DNA from: Cryptosporangium phraense
GTDB taxonomy: Bacteria > Actinomycetota > Actinomycetes > Mycobacteriales > Cryptosporangiaceae
Assembly: GCF_006912135.1 (NCBI RefSeq)
Contig: NZ_VIRS01000016.1
Location: forward strand, 124,001-188,000
Reading direction: 5' to 3'
DNA: 64,000 nucleotides
Every line of letters begins with the position of its first letter. The stretch's first letter is position 1. Of this stretch, positions 17,295-25,721 are shown piece after piece. Both the position numbers and the translations under genes were made by a program. The notes beneath the pieces were generated by a model. It was not told the origin of the DNA, did not search any database, and was given only the letters and a program-made list of their open reading frames with translations.

Positions 17295-18671
17295 TCAGCG
17301 GCTTATTGCTGCTCGAAGAGGAACGGTCCAGTCCAACTCGGTGCCCCCACCGTCGGCTTCGAGGAGTTCCAACTCGCCGCGCCAGCGCTGGGCTCGGGCG
17401 GCCATGTTGGCTAGGCCGCCGGTCTGTGGACGTTCCGCAGGCAGGCCAATTCCATTGTCAATGACAGACAATGTCAACAGCATCCGGGCGGGGTCGACCT
17501 GGACCGACACATCGACCTCTGTGGCTGCGGAATGCCGGGCGGCGTTCGAGAGTGCTTCTCGTAGGGTGGCGGTCAGGTCTCGTTCCAGTTCGGTCGGGAT
17601 GTCGAACTGGCGCCCGTTGCGATCGTCGGCCGCGCTGTTAAGGGCGTCGTCGATGACGACGGTTGGAGCGAAGCCCAACTGTCGGGTGTAGTCGGCCACG
17701 CAGTGCCTGATCGCTGCGGCGATTGTTTCTGTCTCCTCGTTAATGTCCAGCGCTAGCACAATCGCGCGGAGTTCGCGGTTGGCTTCGTCGATCCGGCGGG
17801 CCAGCTCGTCCCGCCGACGGAGCGCTTCCGGGCCTTCTACGGGGAACTCGCGGAATTCTAGGCTGATCGTAAATAGTCGCTGGCTGACCACGTCGTGAAG
17901 GTCGCGTGCGATGCGGCGGCGCTCGTCGCGTACGGCGTTCTGCACGTCGCCCGCATTGGCCGCTGTGTGCTGGGCATCGGTGGGTGCGGGCGGGTCGGGA
18001 GGCCGGTAAAGATAGCCGACGTCGCGAACGCTTGCGATGACGGCGCCACCTAGTGGGGTGCGATCCAGCTTCAGCCGCAGGCGCGAGATCGTGGACTTTA
18101 GCTCTTTGCTGTCCGCGAGGCGGCTAAGTTCGGCGGTGCGGAAGATGTGTGAGGGATGGCGTGCTAACCGGTTCAGGATGGCGAATTCCGCATCGGTCAG
18201 GCGCAGCGGTTCGCCGGCAACGTGCGCGGCAGCCAAGCCGGGATCGAGCCGGAGGACGCCGTCTTCGTAGACCTGGTCCGCCGCTCTAGCCAGGCGGCGC
18301 GTTCTTTTCATGACGGTCTCGATACGCGCGACCAAGACCTCGAGAGAGAACGGCTTGACGAGGAAGTCGTCTGCGCCGGACTTGAGTAGGGCCACGATTT
18401 CGCGTTCGGAGTCGCGTGCGCTCGCCACGATGATCGGAAGGTCCGCAAACGCGCGAATCATCCTCAGTAAGTCGGCTCCGTCGAGATCGGGGAGTCCGAG
18501 GTCCAGCAGGACGACGTCGTACTGCTTCGTCGTCACCGCTCGCAGGCCGGCCATCGCGGTGCCGGCGGCGTCAACGTCGTAGCCATATTCAGTTAGCCTT
18601 CGCACGATCACACTGCGGATGGTGTGGTCGTCCTCGATGTAGAACACACGGGTCTTCATCGCGGCGCCCAT
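17295..18671 (-). CDS. orphan fusion: OmpR-type response regulator plus HisKA_3 histidine kinase
   Basis: 458 residues (or 454 from the second Met). Residues 6-121 are a receiver domain with E13/D14/D15, phospho-acceptor D57, S84 and K106. Residues 135-223 are an OmpR/PhoB winged-helix (LRLTDAEFAILNRLA, then VIASVRDVGYLY). Residues 247-310 are a HisKA_3 dimerisation domain with H259 in RRRIARDLHD. Residues 360-452 are a HATPase with N376, DNGIG at 405-409 and GGGTELDW. There is no sensor or membrane segment. All catalytic residues are kept, so one soluble chain could autophosphorylate, pass phosphate to itself and bind DNA. HisKA_3 kinases normally pair with NarL-type regulators, so this domain pairing is odd. 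No partner gene is next to it. Confidence 0.9.
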   Translation of the reverse strand: MGAAMKTRVFYIEDDHTIRSVIVRRLTEYGYDVDAAGTAMAGLRAVTTKQYDVVLLDLGLPDLDGADLLRMIRAFADLPIIVASARDSEREIVALLKSGADDFLVKPFSLEVLVARIETVMKRTRRLARAADQVYEDGVLRLDPGLAAAHVAGEPLRLTDAEFAILNRLARHPSHIFRTAELSRLADSKELKSTISRLRLKLDRTPLGGAVIASVRDVGYLYRPPDPPAPTDAQHTAANAGDVQNAVRDERRRIARDLHDVVSQRLFTISLEFREFPVEGPEALRRRDELARRIDEANRELRAIVLALDINEETETIAAAIRHCVADYTRQLGFAPTVVIDDALNSAADDRNGRQFDIPTELERDLTATLREALSNAARHSAATEVDVSVQVDPARMLLTLSVIDNGIGLPAERPQTGGLANMAARAQRWRGELELLEADGGGTELDWTVPLRAAISR

Positions 18672-19256
18672 TCGTTGTCAACCGTTTCGGTGTATCTACC
18701 GTCGCTGGCGGTGACGGACACTACAAGGTTCTGCCACCAAGGTCGCAGAACCTCCCGCGGCCCGGGCCACTCCGTCGGTGCCGCAGACCGCGCAAGGACT
18801 GTCGGGCATGGAGCACGCCTGGCAAATGTGGCTAACCTCGATGGCGTACGCAGCCGAGTTAACCCCCGGGTATGTCGGAGACCTAACGGCTGATCCCCAC
18901 CGGGCCCGGCGGCCCGGTCGCGCAACTCCACGACGCCGGCGCCCGCCGAGCCGCCCGTACCGCTAACGGGCGCCGCGCCGCCAGCCAGCAGCTACCGCCC
19001 CTCGGCCAGGGCCCCACCACCGCAACAGCACCACCGTCGCCGTCGACCCGCAGAAACACGACACGCACCTGCGCCCGCCGACAGCCCACTGGCGCCCATC
19101 GGGCCTCGAACCCGCCACACCGGCAACCGCGCGAACTTGACTCCCCAGCACAAGTGGAGCGTCCATCCATCCCGCCGCCCGGCCCGGCCGCCCACACCCG
19201 ACGGCCGGACCGGGCAGCACTCGGCACCTCACTCAACGCCGACCGGAGACGCTGCC
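18672..19256. other. gap upstream of the regulator-kinase, no recognised gene
   Basis: About 585 bases. It holds an inverted repeat at 18727-18752 and part of a degenerate duplicated segment from about 18990 on. No credible frame before 19257. Confidence 0.45.
18727..18752. promoter_or_regulatory. inverted repeat upstream of the regulator-kinase
   Basis: GGTTCTGC and GCAGAACC, an exact 8-base pair separated by 10 bases, lie 56 bases upstream of the minus-strand start at 18671. The winged-helix of the encoded protein could bind here. That is inference. Confidence 0.35.
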
Positions 19257-19868
19257 ATGACCCCGCCCATGCGCGCACGCCCCAGCGACACCGCCCCGAT
19301 ACCCGACGACGTCACCGACCTGCTCCTGTGGAAACTCGCCTACGACGTCGCCGCCGCCCACCAGCCCGGCCCCGACGGGCGCTGCCCGAACTGGCAGTGC
19401 GCCAACACCATCGGCCCCTGCCCGACCAGGGCCGACGCTCATATCGCGATGCTCCTTGCCCGGCGTGGCAACGCCCGCAACTCGGGGCCGACCTCGGCAC
19501 GCCGCTCTCAACACACAACCCTTTCCAGTGCCCGCGGACTAGCGCAGGTCAGCCCGATCTTCCGGGGAGAACCGCAGGCATCCGATCTCCCGGGAACCCG
19601 AACCTGGTCCAAGCAGTTCACCGGCTGGTTCGCTCCACGATTCGGACAGCACCTAGCACCGCTGCGCAACACCGACAGTCGACGCAGCTCTCCGCGGACG
19701 ATCGGCTCTCCACCCACCGGTCCGCCGGACGGCACGCGGCCGGATCCGGTGTCGACGCCGAACCCGGCTGCGGCCGGGCGATGGGTCTTCATGCGCCATG
19801 GGAACGCAGCCCGGAAGCCCTACCGGCCGCCATACTCGATGCCACCACATCTCGCCTGCGCCGGATAG
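19257..19868 (+). CDS. small Cys-containing island protein, uncertain 3' half
   Basis: The first 70 residues look coding: DDVTDLLLWKLAYDVAAAH, then QPGPDGRCPNWQCAN and GPCPTRADAHIAMLLARRG, with three or four Cys spaced as in a small zinc site. Similar short proteins are common in actinobacterial mobile elements. Beyond about residue 75 the sequence becomes Ser/Pro/Arg-rich and may be a read-through past a lost stop. The ATG at 19257 is 204 residues from the stop. Confidence 0.45.
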   Translation: MTPPMRARPSDTAPIPDDVTDLLLWKLAYDVAAAHQPGPDGRCPNWQCANTIGPCPTRADAHIAMLLARRGNARNSGPTSARRSQHTTLSSARGLAQVSPIFRGEPQASDLPGTRTWSKQFTGWFAPRFGQHLAPLRNTDSRRSSPRTIGSPPTGPPDGTRPDPVSTPNPAAAGRWVFMRHGNAARKPYRPPYSMPPHLACAG

Positions 19869-19922
19869 CAGACCAGGCCCGGTTCCTCGCCCAGCCGTTG
19901 CTTCTGGAGCTCGCGTCGCGCG

Positions 19923-20297
19923 TCAATCCTCGTCAAGGCCCGCGGGGAGGGTGATCGTGTGGGTGTAGTAGCCCGGAAGGTGGTCGGTCCAGGTCGTGGG
20001 CTCGGGACGCACGGTCCAGGGACATTCCTCATCCGGCCAGGCCGGGATAGGGGTCTCTCCGTCGTCGCCGTCGAAAAGCCGACCGTAGGGGATCCGGGAT
20101 GCTGCCCCGGCCCCAATTACGCCAAGGGGACGGGCCGGCACAATCCCGAGTTCCGGTCGTCGATCGCTTCGGCTAGGACGTAGAACGTGTGCCGCGAGCT
20201 GACCGCGAAGATGCGGCCCGGCCGCCCCGGCCACAAGTTCACCGGCCGGCCCGCCACCCAGCAGCTCCACCGGCACCGACCACCAGTCACCCGTCAT
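19923..20297 (-). pseudogene. broken copy of the pRiA4b ORF-3-like gene
   Basis: The start (WWSVPVELLGGGPAGEL) and end (PYGRLFDGDDGETPIPAWP, TDHLPGYYTHTITLPAG) match the intact gene at 21191-21826. After residue 24 the frame shifts, so the expected RIFAV-x-x-RHTF region is read as HLRGQLAAHVLRPS. About 80 central residues are then deleted, joining straight to LGIVPARPL. It is a decayed tandem duplicate. Confidence 0.75.
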
Positions 20298-20364
20298 GGC
20301 TGCTGATTGTGCCGCGAGGTGACGGGCCAGAGCGTCCCGCCAGCTGCGACGGCGAGGGAAGCAG

Positions 20365-20394
20365 CCGAGCCCGCGCGAGATCGCGCGGGCTCGG
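20365..20394 (-). terminator. strong palindromic terminator-like hairpin
   Basis: A 14-base exact stem (CCGAGCCCGCGCGA with its complement) around a two-base centre, 17 bases past the stop of the minus-strand gene at 20411. No T-run follows, as is usual in actinobacteria. Confidence 0.65.
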
Positions 20395-20410
20395 CGTCGG
20401 ATTGGACCGG

Positions 20411-20740
20411 TCAGGCTTCGAGGGTGTGTGCCTGTCGGACAGGCTCGAGTGCAGTGCGCAAGGCGGCGGGATCGATGACGGCGCTGGTACCCGCCAGGCC
20501 CAGTTGCGCCGCGATGCGCCTGCCGTCATCGGTGAAGTAGAGCCAGAAGTCGTAGTCCAGCGCCCAGGTTCCCAGGCAGCGGACGCACGCGGTCTGGAGG
20601 TGCTCGCAGAGGGCCGAATCCGCAGTGGGGATGCTGGTCGATTCGCCCTCAAGGTGGGCGTAGAGGCCGTTGTGGCCCTCGGCCGGCGGGCGGTCTTGCC
20701 GGTTGAGGTCGCTACCGAGTCCGGCTTGCTGAAGTGACAT
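20411..20740 (-). CDS. hypothetical protein of 109 residues
   Basis: Not recognised. Residues 44-55 carry three Cys (CEHLQTACVRC), possibly a metal site, followed by WALDYDFWLYFTDDGRRIAAQLGL, which looks like folded alpha/beta sequence. The ATG is preceded by an AGGA site. It lies between the intact and broken pRiA4b-like genes in the same direction and ends in a strong hairpin. Confidence 0.5.
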   Translation of the reverse strand: MSLQQAGLGSDLNRQDRPPAEGHNGLYAHLEGESTSIPTADSALCEHLQTACVRCLGTWALDYDFWLYFTDDGRRIAAQLGLAGTSAVIDPAALRTALEPVRQAHTLEA

Positions 20741-21190
20741 GGAGTCCTCGCGAAGTCGTGGGGATCAAGGGATCGGCCAGCGCGGAAGCCCCTATCGCGG
20801 AGTTGGTCGATGAATCAGTGGTGGGCGTCATCCGGTCAGATACGTTGGTCGGGCGACGGTGGTCCGGCGCGGCCGACGTGATGGACGCTCCACTCGATGG
20901 CGCTGGTCAAGTCGACGGCTCCACTCGGTTGCAGTGATTCAGCGCCCTTCCGCGACGCGGCCACCCTGCGTGTGACGTGATCAGCGGCCGGTCGTCGCTG
21001 GCATCCTCGCGCCGCCACCGGCGCGATTCTCCACATCGGATACGGACGCGATGAAGCCCGTCAGTACGATTAGCTCGCCAGGACGGGTCACGACAGAACC
21101 AGAAGAGGGTCTCCCGCCGCGCTGCGGTTCTTACCAATCAGGACGGTGGCCTGTAAGGGCCCGAGCGGTTGGCACTGGTGTCGAACCGCA
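20741..21190. other. gap without a recognised gene
   Basis: About 450 bases. I see no credible frame, repeat or RNA in it. Confidence 0.45.
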
Positions 21191-21826
21191 TCAATCGTCG
21201 TCGTCGACGTCTGCGGGCAGGCTGAGCGTATGGGTGTACTGGCCCGGACAGTGATCGGTCCGCACCGTCGGCGCAGGTCGCCCGGTCCAGGGCCAGTCAT
21301 CGCCCGGCGGCGCCGGAATGGGTGCCTCACCGTCGTCACCGTCGAACAACCGCCCATAGGGATCCGGGATGTATCCCCAGCCCCAGTACGCCAGGGGGCG
21401 GGCCGGCACGATCCCGAGCGCGGTCTCCGGGTCGAGCGGTCCGTCGCCGATTACGCAGCGATGGCGCCAGTTGTCCCCGAGGTCGAAGACATACCCGAAC
21501 TCGTCGCCGAGACCTAGCAATGCCTCCAGCCGCACATGGTCAGCGTCGCGGTACCGGTCCGGCTCGTAGTCCTCGAGGTACTTCAGCTCCGTGACGTAGA
21601 GATCGTCGTAGTGATCGCCTCCAGCTGGGCTTGCCGCGGCGGGCACGGTGAACTCGTGCAGGTGGCTGCGGTCCCAGCGGGCGAACGCGTCGTCGATCGC
21701 CTCGGCGAAGACATGAAACGTGTGGCGCGGATTGACCGCGAAGATCCGGCCAGGCCGCGGCCACAACTCGCCCGCCTGGCCGCCGCCCAGGAGCTCCACC
21801 CGCACCGACCACCAGCTGTGCGTCAT
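21191..21826 (-). CDS. pRiA4b ORF-3-like (IS1096 TnpR-like) protein
   Basis: 211 residues from the ATG at 21826. WWSVRVELLGGG, RHTFHVFAEAIDDAFARWD, HLHEFTV, YVTELKYLEDY, FGYVFDLGDNWRHR and the C-terminal tail match the plasmid pRiA4b ORF-3 family, which is common on plasmids and mobile elements. A role in recombination was once proposed from IS1096 linkage but is not established. A frame-broken paralogue lies downstream at 19923. Confidence 0.75.
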   Translation of the reverse strand: MTHSWWSVRVELLGGGQAGELWPRPGRIFAVNPRHTFHVFAEAIDDAFARWDRSHLHEFTVPAAASPAGGDHYDDLYVTELKYLEDYEPDRYRDADHVRLEALLGLGDEFGYVFDLGDNWRHRCVIGDGPLDPETALGIVPARPLAYWGWGYIPDPYGRLFDGDDGEAPIPAPPGDDWPWTGRPAPTVRTDHCPGQYTHTLSLPADVDDDD

Positions 21827-22109
21827 GCCGCTGATTGTGACGCCGCAGACCGTCACCCGCGGGGCGGTCGACGGGGCCGTCTGGTGCTCCGCGCACACCG
21901 CTGCAGCCGCCGATCGGCGGCTGCCGCCCCTGGTGTGGCGAGGTCGCCGCCCAGCTGACCCGCTGGCGGGCGGAAACCCCGACCGGCTGCCGGTTACTCA
22001 CGTCCTGGGAGCCGGGACGGTCGGCTCACCGCGGCTGGCCGCGGCGATCCCGGCGCCGCCTGACTAGCCGCCCTCGCATCGCGCCTTCCGCCCCAGGTCA
22101 AGGCCGTTC

Positions 22110-22343
22110 ATGATGGTGAGGGAGCATCACAGTGTGTTGGTATCCGGCCGGTGGCGCATCGAGGAGATCTCGCCGACCGAGTCCTCCGGTCGGGCAGTTC
22201 AGGCACTTCTCCGGCTGAGCAAAGACGGCGACGTGGTGATCGACTGCCTGAACCTCACCGAGCTTGCCGGAGCCCTCGACCGGATCCCCGGCGCGCCGAC
22301 ACTCGCCGAGTGGACCTCTGCCGACCTCGACGCCCCGGAGTAA
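22110..22343 (+). CDS. small hypothetical protein
   Basis: 77 residues with a compact alpha/beta look (LLRLSKDGDVVIDCLNLTELAGALD). No family recognised. No clear ribosome site upstream, so the start is uncertain. It stands alone between the pRiA4b-like gene and the HAD-like gene. Confidence 0.35.
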   Translation: MMVREHHSVLVSGRWRIEEISPTESSGRAVQALLRLSKDGDVVIDCLNLTELAGALDRIPGAPTLAEWTSADLDAPE

Positions 22344-22507
22344 CCGGCGTCGCCCCGGGCCCGCTACCGCGCCCAGAGCAGACCGCGAATCCGGAGTGAG
22401 GAACACAGTGGCATGGCGGGGAGTTCCGCGGCCAACGGTCACGACACGGCGCGATAACCAGTGCACTCCAGCGAAAACACGATGCCGTTTTCGTGTATTT
22501 ATGTTCT

Positions 22508-23194
22508 GTGGCGAGACGGTTGATTCCCGATCAGCCGACACCAGCCCTGAACGCGCCGTGTCCCGCCTGTGACGCGCCGCCGGGGTCACCGTGCCGTCGC
22601 CGTGACCATCCCGGCGAACTTCGGGCGCGGCCTCATCCGCACCGCTACCGGTCACCGGCGGTGCTGGTCGACGTCGACGGAGTACTGGCGGACCTGCGCC
22701 CGTTCGAACACGAACTGTCTGCCGGCGGCGAGACCGGCGCACGGAAGCGGTGGACGGCATTCTTCGCCCACATCCCCGAGGCCGGGCTCATCGAAGCCGG
22801 CGCCGAACTGGTCCACGCACTGACCGCGATCGGTGCGCGCGTGCAGTACTCCACGACCCGCCCGTACTGGGCTGCCCGCGCCACCCGTGACTGGATGGCC
22901 ACCCGCGGCCTACCCGCCGGGTACCTGTACTCCCGGTCGCCCGGCAACGGCAAGACCGGCTACGTCCACAGTCAGTTCCCCACGATCGGTCCCGCCGCCA
23001 CGATCAAGGCCGCGCACTGCGCCTTCGTCCATGACCGGGACGGACTGGGCGCATTCATCGACGACGAACCCGACGCCGTGACCACGCTTCGTCACTCGGG
23101 CTATCCCGCCGTCCTGCTCAGCGAACTGTCCGCAGCCACCACCCAACAACTGCACAGTCTCACCCGGCACCGCCGGCTCGTGTCCATGACCTAG
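22508..23194 (+). CDS. HAD-like phosphatase with N-terminal zinc-knuckle
   Basis: 228 residues from a GTG (another in-frame GTG lies five codons earlier). Residues 18-32 carry a CPACDAPPGSPC motif, a short zinc-binding knuckle often seen in actinobacterial and phage proteins. The HAD core follows: LVDVDGVLAD (motif I, both Asp present), the YSTTRPYWAARATRDWM region, a Lys in GNGKTGYVHSQFP, and the acidic HDRDGLGAFIDDEPD end motif. A nucleotidase or 3'-phosphatase role is possible. The substrate is unknown. Confidence 0.65.
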   Translation: MARRLIPDQPTPALNAPCPACDAPPGSPCRRRDHPGELRARPHPHRYRSPAVLVDVDGVLADLRPFEHELSAGGETGARKRWTAFFAHIPEAGLIEAGAELVHALTAIGARVQYSTTRPYWAARATRDWMATRGLPAGYLYSRSPGNGKTGYVHSQFPTIGPAATIKAAHCAFVHDRDGLGAFIDDEPDAVTTLRHSGYPAVLLSELSAATTQQLHSLTRHRRLVSMT

Positions 23195-23621
23195 CCCGGA
23201 CACGTCAATCAGCGATCTTCGGCGTGCCGGCGTCGAGGCTTTGACGTCGGCCGCCGCGCGGGTCGTGAACCTTGCCGAGAGACGGGCCGTGTGCTTGACG
23301 CGACCGGACCACGCCCGGAACGGTCGTATCGCAGGAGTAGCACCGCATCGTGTCGGCGTGCGCGCCCGGAACCCGCAAGCCGACGCGCAGCGGGGCCGTG
23401 CCGCTGATGCACGGTGCGGCCCCGCAGCGGGCCATCAGCCCAGATCCTTGGTTCGCCTACCGGAGAACGCGCTGGATCAACCACCGCCAGATTCGTCGCG
23501 GGCAGGCGAAGCCCTCCCACCGGCCATCCGGCGCCCTCGGCGGTTTCTTGCGGGTGCCCCATCGTGGGTCTCTTCGGAGAGGGCACTCAGCCGAAACCTG
23601 TGTTACCGCAGGTACCTGCGC
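23195..23621. other. gap without a recognised gene
   Basis: About 425 bases. A minus-strand frame (23205-23435) contains one CxxC pair but has no convincing start or domain. Confidence 0.4.
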
Positions 23622-24428
23622 CTACGGTATGCGGGCGACGGTGCCGTAGGCGGAGGTCTCGTGGTCTTCGGGCATCGGCAGGCCCGCGGAGTCGTCACGG
23701 AGCCACCGGTGGATCAAAGACACGCCCGGCTCGACCAGTTCCAGGCCGTCGAAGAACCGCGCGAACTCCTCGTGGGTGCGAGGCTGCCCCTCGGCGCTGA
23801 CGGCCGGTTCCAGGAGCTTGCGCTGATCAGGGTCGTAGTAGTCCCAGCTGTTGTGGCTCATCGCCAGGTACGAACCGGACGGCAGCGCGCCGACCAGTTG
23901 GCGCACCAGCCCGTAGGGGTTCTGCGCGTCTTTGAAGAAGTGCAGGACCGCGATCAAGCTCAGCCCGACCGGCTTCGTGAGGTCGAGGGTCCGGGTGACC
24001 TCGTCGCTGCGCAGGATGCTGTCCGGGTCGGACAGGTCGGCCTGGAGGTAGGCGGTCTGCCCTTGGGTGCTGCTGACGAGCAGCGCTCGCGCGTGGACGA
24101 GGACCAGCGGGTCGTGGTCGACATATACGACGCGGGCGTCCGGGGCGATGCCTTGTGCGACTTCGTGCAGGTTCGGTGAGGTCGGGATGCCGGTGCCGAT
24201 GTCGAGGAACTGTCGGATGCCGGCCGTCGCGAGGTAGGCCGTGACGCGGTGCATGAAGAACCGGTTTTCCCGCGCCCAGGTCCGCAGGTTCGGCGCGACT
24301 GCTAACGCGGCCTCGGCCGATTCCCGGTCGGCGGCGAAGTTGTCCTTGCCGCCCAGCAGGTAGTCATACCGCCGCGCCGCGTGCGGTGTGGAGGTGTCGA
24401 TGAGGCGCTGCGCGTCGTCGTCCGGCAT
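23622..24428 (-). CDS. SAM-dependent methyltransferase, DUF574 (Methyltransf_19) family
   Basis: 268 residues, usual family length. RRYDYLLGGKDNFAADRE, the SAM-binding LDIGTGIPTSPNLHEVAQ, VVYVDHDPLVLVHARALL and SYLAMSHNSWD are all characteristic. The family is expanded in actinobacteria and its substrate is mostly unknown. The ATG is preceded by GGAG. It is divergent from the gene at 24595. Confidence 0.9.
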   Translation of the reverse strand: MPDDDAQRLIDTSTPHAARRYDYLLGGKDNFAADRESAEAALAVAPNLRTWARENRFFMHRVTAYLATAGIRQFLDIGTGIPTSPNLHEVAQGIAPDARVVYVDHDPLVLVHARALLVSSTQGQTAYLQADLSDPDSILRSDEVTRTLDLTKPVGLSLIAVLHFFKDAQNPYGLVRQLVGALPSGSYLAMSHNSWDYYDPDQRKLLEPAVSAEGQPRTHEEFARFFDGLELVEPGVSLIHRWLRDDSAGLPMPEDHETSAYGTVARIP

Positions 24429-24582
24429 ATCTCCTGCTTCACCATGGCCCGCTGTGGCGCGCTCATCGTACTGACGGTGTTCATCGGCCCAACGACCCGA
24501 TACGGATGGTGCACCTCCATCGCATGAGGACGCGAATGGGCCGCAGCGATGGCGAGGCCCAACAAAGAGTTAGTCGCCGCCC

Positions 24583-24588
24583 TACCCT
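24583..24588 (+). promoter_or_regulatory. -10 element for a leaderless transcript
   Basis: TACCCT lies six bases before the ATG at 24595, which has no ribosome site. This spacing fits a leaderless mRNA starting at the ATG. Confidence 0.35.
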
Positions 24589-24594
24589 CAGTAG

Positions 24595-25512
24595 ATGCCG
24601 AAATCGCGTGAACGTAAGCCGCGCCACCGCACCGGAACGCCCTCCGAATCCCGCGATATCAGCAGCCGAGGCGTCCTGCGTTCCACTGCAGACCTGGCCG
24701 ACCACCGGCCTCGGTTGCATCTTCGGCGTACGGATCCAGCGGATATTCGTCTGGTCATTGGCGTTCCACCGCTGTTCGTCGACTTGCGCGCTGAGCAGAT
24801 GGGGGCACCCGCCGGCCGGTGCGTGGATGACTGCCTTACCCTCGCCTGCGCCTATGCCCAGCTCGGGTTCGTCGCGCAGGTCCGCGTCGCCCAGCTTGAG
24901 ATCGTCGAGGAGCGGACCGGGCAGACCTGGAGCCACGGCGCGGCGACGCCCCGCTGGGACAACGACCTCCTGGACGGACATACCGTGGTGTGGCTGCCCG
25001 ACGTGGGTTATTTAGTCGATGTGACCGCCGACCAATTCCCGCCGCTCGACGCGCGTTACGCCGGTCCGGTCATCGCACCCTTGTCCGCGCCCGGCGAAGC
25101 CGCCGCTCGCTTCGCTGCACCGATCGGCCACGGTGGCTTTGTCCTGCGCTACAAGCTCGCGCCCTGGCACGTCACCCGCGCCGCGCTCGATCATCCGCTG
25201 ATCCGCGACGACGAAGCCGCCTACCGGCAACGGGGCATCAACGTCGCCGGCGCCACCATCGGGCTGCTCACGAACGCGCTCACACCGCGACGAACCCGAG
25301 TCCTCACGCACGACCGGTCGGCGGCGCTGATCACCGCGGCTCGCCAGACGACTGTCGTCGACGACCCGCTGCTGGGCGCACGGTTCCGATGCTCGTCGCT
25401 CGGCGAGGACTCCCGGCTGCTTGCCCTCGATGAAATCCCGCTCCCGGACACAGTCCCACCGGCCGTCCCGATCCTGCTGTGGCCGACGGACCCATCATCC
25501 ACAACCTCCTGA
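24595..25512 (+). CDS. transglutaminase-like / cysteine-peptidase-fold protein
   Basis: 305 residues. A Cys-His-Asp order typical of the transglutaminase-like fold is visible: GRCVDDCLTLACAYAQLGF near residue 75, GHTVVWLPDVGYLVDVTADQ near 128-145. The His and Asp sit on adjacent strands as expected. The substrate and exact family are unknown. The C-terminal third (from residue 200) is not recognised. It heads a likely two-gene unit with 25722. Confidence 0.6.
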   Translation: MPKSRERKPRHRTGTPSESRDISSRGVLRSTADLADHRPRLHLRRTDPADIRLVIGVPPLFVDLRAEQMGAPAGRCVDDCLTLACAYAQLGFVAQVRVAQLEIVEERTGQTWSHGAATPRWDNDLLDGHTVVWLPDVGYLVDVTADQFPPLDARYAGPVIAPLSAPGEAAARFAAPIGHGGFVLRYKLAPWHVTRAALDHPLIRDDEAAYRQRGINVAGATIGLLTNALTPRRTRVLTHDRSAALITAARQTTVVDDPLLGARFRCSSLGEDSRLLALDEIPLPDTVPPAVPILLWPTDPSSTTS

Positions 25513-25721
25513 AGCGACACGAACCGGTCGTTTCTTGCTTTCCGGTACTTATCGCTCAATGCTGTGGGCGGCGATTAAGGGCGCCACGTCGAAGGTCGCA
25601 CCCGGAGATAGACGACCGGTCTCGGCGGAAAGGGCTCGGCCTCACCCCACCGTCCCAGCAAACGAGTGTGCGACTGGCGCTGGCTTTCCGCATCGACCGG
25701 GCGATGCCGCGGAGGTTCACG

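Noticed and set aside
23205-23435. Small minus-strand frame with one CxxC
   Set aside because: No start signal, only one Cys pair and Arg/Gly-rich ends.
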